Assembly (NCBI RefSeq): GCF_020085105.1
Contig: NC_058045.1
Span: 18,256,333 to 18,320,332 of the forward strand
DNA length: 64,000 nt
Direction of reading: 5' to 3'
From: Siniperca chuatsi
Lineage: Eukaryota; Chordata; Actinopteri; Centrarchiformes; Sinipercidae
Shown here: positions 62,742 through 64,000 of the stretch, piece after piece
Numbering within the stretch: the first letter of the stretch is position 1
Layout of the letters: each line of letters opens with the position of its first letter
Program-made: the position numbers and the translations under genes
The notes under the pieces: model-generated
Seen by the model: the letters and a program-made list of their open reading frames with translations, nothing else
The model's database searches: none
What the model was told of the DNA's origin: nothing

Positions 62742-63540
62742 AGCCCCTTTGCTGTTGAGATGAATATAAAAAACCCTGGTCTGAAAGATGGGGCAGTGGG
62801 TCTGCCAGCATAACACCAGTAACTGTGTCCACATTGGCCTCTGTTGCTTTTTCTCTGCTTCTCTCTGCATGATCGGACAAGAAGTGGAGTGGAGTGACAC
62901 ATGACATTGGCTCAAGCGGAAAATAGAAGAATTTTAGTCAAAGACAACCTGAAAAAGTCAAAGATAAAATATGCACAAATCATTCAGGCATTAAGCCATT
63001 AGGTAAAATGTGAGAACTTACATCCAGTTATATTTATTTCCCCCACTGTGTGCAGGGTTTACATGGTCACCAGTCCCAATTTCTCAAAGGAACTGAGTTA
63101 CAAAGAGAACTGTAAATATTCCAGTGTGATTTTTTTTTTATTTTAGACTAACAATGACATACATTGTCAAGTGCTGATAACATGCTATTTTTGAGCAGAA
63201 GTTGTTGCATATTTTTCCAAACAAACTTTGATTGTAAAGTCAATTGATTATGCAGAAAACATCACCACTTGATGTGTTGTTTCTCTTTGAAAGGATTTGA
63301 GAGAAATTATTGCATAAAGGATTTTATTTAATTGTGTAGTTTTGTCAATGTTTTCTCATGAGTATGCCGATCTTATTAATATATACAGAATTCTAATATA
63401 CGTCACGTTAGAAAATGGTATGATTTTTGGTTGTCAATGAAAGCAAGCTGTTATTTTCTTGACATATATTGTGTGGAATATTATCTAATAAGTTATTCAT
63501 TTTGTTGGAAGAAACTTAATGACTGTTTATGTTTGTAACC
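62742..63540 (+). other. SPTY2D1 3' UTR and spacer
   Basis: AT-rich sequence with no coding frame. No AATAAA in an obvious position was seen, so the transcript end is not placed. Confidence 0.5.
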
Positions 63541-63922
63541 GTAGACGTGTGTGCAACAGGACCTAATATCACGTTAGCATCAGGTATGTTGTCGGTTTGC
63601 GTGCCTTTTTTCCCCAATTGGCATGCCGTACCTGACGTACAAAATGGTACGTTCCACTTGCTCTCCGCCAAGTCCCGCCTCTACCCTGCCTTTGATTGGC
63701 TATCCCTAACCTTAACCAACCTAACCAGCGGAAGCAACAATTGCTAGCCAATCAGAGGGTGTACTGGCGGAAAACTGATTGAAAGAAAACGCACGGAGAG
63801 ATTTGTCGTTTCGTTTAGCGACTCCTGAAAGTTTGCGGAAGTTTGTTTTTTCTGCTGATGTTGAAGTCAACCGTCAAGAGGGTAAAAATCAGAAAGACGT
63901 ATTTTTTGTTGTACATGAATAG
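63541..63922 (+). promoter_or_regulatory. UEVLD promoter region with an inverted pair of CCAAT boxes
   Basis: TTTGATTGGCTA (about 63691-63702) and TAGCCAATCAGAG (63745-63757) form an imperfect inverted repeat with a CCAAT box in each arm, the typical NF-Y target. They lie 165-235 bp upstream of the ATG, a usual distance. GC-richer sequence around (GCCAAGTCCCGCC) fits a housekeeping promoter. Confidence 0.55.
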
Positions 63923-63964
63923 ATGGACCTCCGTTCAGAGAAAATACAGCGGATCCTCTCCAAG
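63923..63964 (+). CDS. uevld: UEVLD, first coding exon (partial, runs off the window)
   Basis: ATG at 63923 opens 14 codons, MDLRSEKIQRILSK, followed by a GTTAGT donor in phase 0. In mammals UEVLD begins with a similar 14-residue first coding exon ending -GK just before the YKFRDL motif of its UEV (inactive ubiquitin-E2-like) domain, with a lactate/malate-dehydrogenase-like domain after it. Position and direction directly beyond SPTY2D1 match human 11p15.1. TSG101 also starts with a short exon ending SK, so TSG101 is the alternative; order favours UEVLD. Only 36 bp of intron follow before the window ends. Confidence 0.65.
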
Positions 63965-64000
63965 GTTAGTTTTTTACGAGATCACTAGCTTTGGAAACAT

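Noticed and set aside
63923-63964. Calling the last exon TSG101
   Set aside because: Its first exon is similar in size and ending, but the position directly beside SPTY2D1 fits UEVLD; kept as the stated alternative.

Overview
The window is vertebrate, almost certainly teleost fish, nuclear DNA. Genes are split into many short exons with consensus splice sites and separated by AT-rich introns. (GT)n/(CA)n microsatellites are frequent, and several interspersed repeats are of the kind common in spiny-rayed (percomorph) fish. There is no bacterial, phage, plasmid or CRISPR content. Most open frames here are chance frames or shadows; the real genes were recovered by joining exons by splice site and reading phase.

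Layout. 1-357: last coding exon of an unidentified plus-strand gene. 358-15.2 kb: no coding exon seen; repeats, and probably intron 1 of the next gene. 15216-15357 (minus): first coding exon of a B4GALNT4-like type II Golgi glycosyltransferase; the rest of that gene must lie to the left, beyond the window or unseen. 15.4-17 kb: its CpG-rich promoter side. 17-26.7 kb: gene-poor spacer. 26779-38186 (plus): a complete 25-exon IGSF22 gene (Ig/FN3 muscle-type protein, 1349 aa in my model). 38.2-45.5 kb: spacer with a decayed inverted-repeat transposon, probably including the TMEM86A 3' UTR. 45493-55495 (minus): complete three-exon TMEM86A (lysoplasmalogenase, 237 aa). Its 8.6-kb first intron holds a dead hAT transposase and two MITEs. 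58409-62741 (plus): complete six-exon SPTY2D1 (SPT2 histone chaperone, 702 aa). 63923-63964 (plus): first coding exon of UEVLD, running off the right edge.

IGSF22-TMEM86A-SPTY2D1-UEVLD is the same neighbourhood as human 11p15.1, which supports each call. The genes are not an operon-like functional unit: they cover glycan modification, sarcomeric Ig/FN3 structure, plasmalogen breakdown, histone chaperoning and ubiquitin-E2-like/lactate-dehydrogenase-like function. TMEM86A and SPTY2D1 are divergent with about 2.9 kb between start codons; SPTY2D1 and UEVLD are head-to-tail with about 1.2 kb between them.

I found no convincing new biological system. The best second looks are: a 30-bp exact direct repeat linking the B4GALNT4 5' flank to its intron; a plus-strand gene end lying downstream of B4GALNT4 exon 1; a GC-AG intron, a NAGNAG acceptor and an awkward exon 23 in IGSF22; a hAT fossil; a MITE with an exact 8-bp target duplication; and symmetrical promoter elements upstream of SPTY2D1 and UEVLD.
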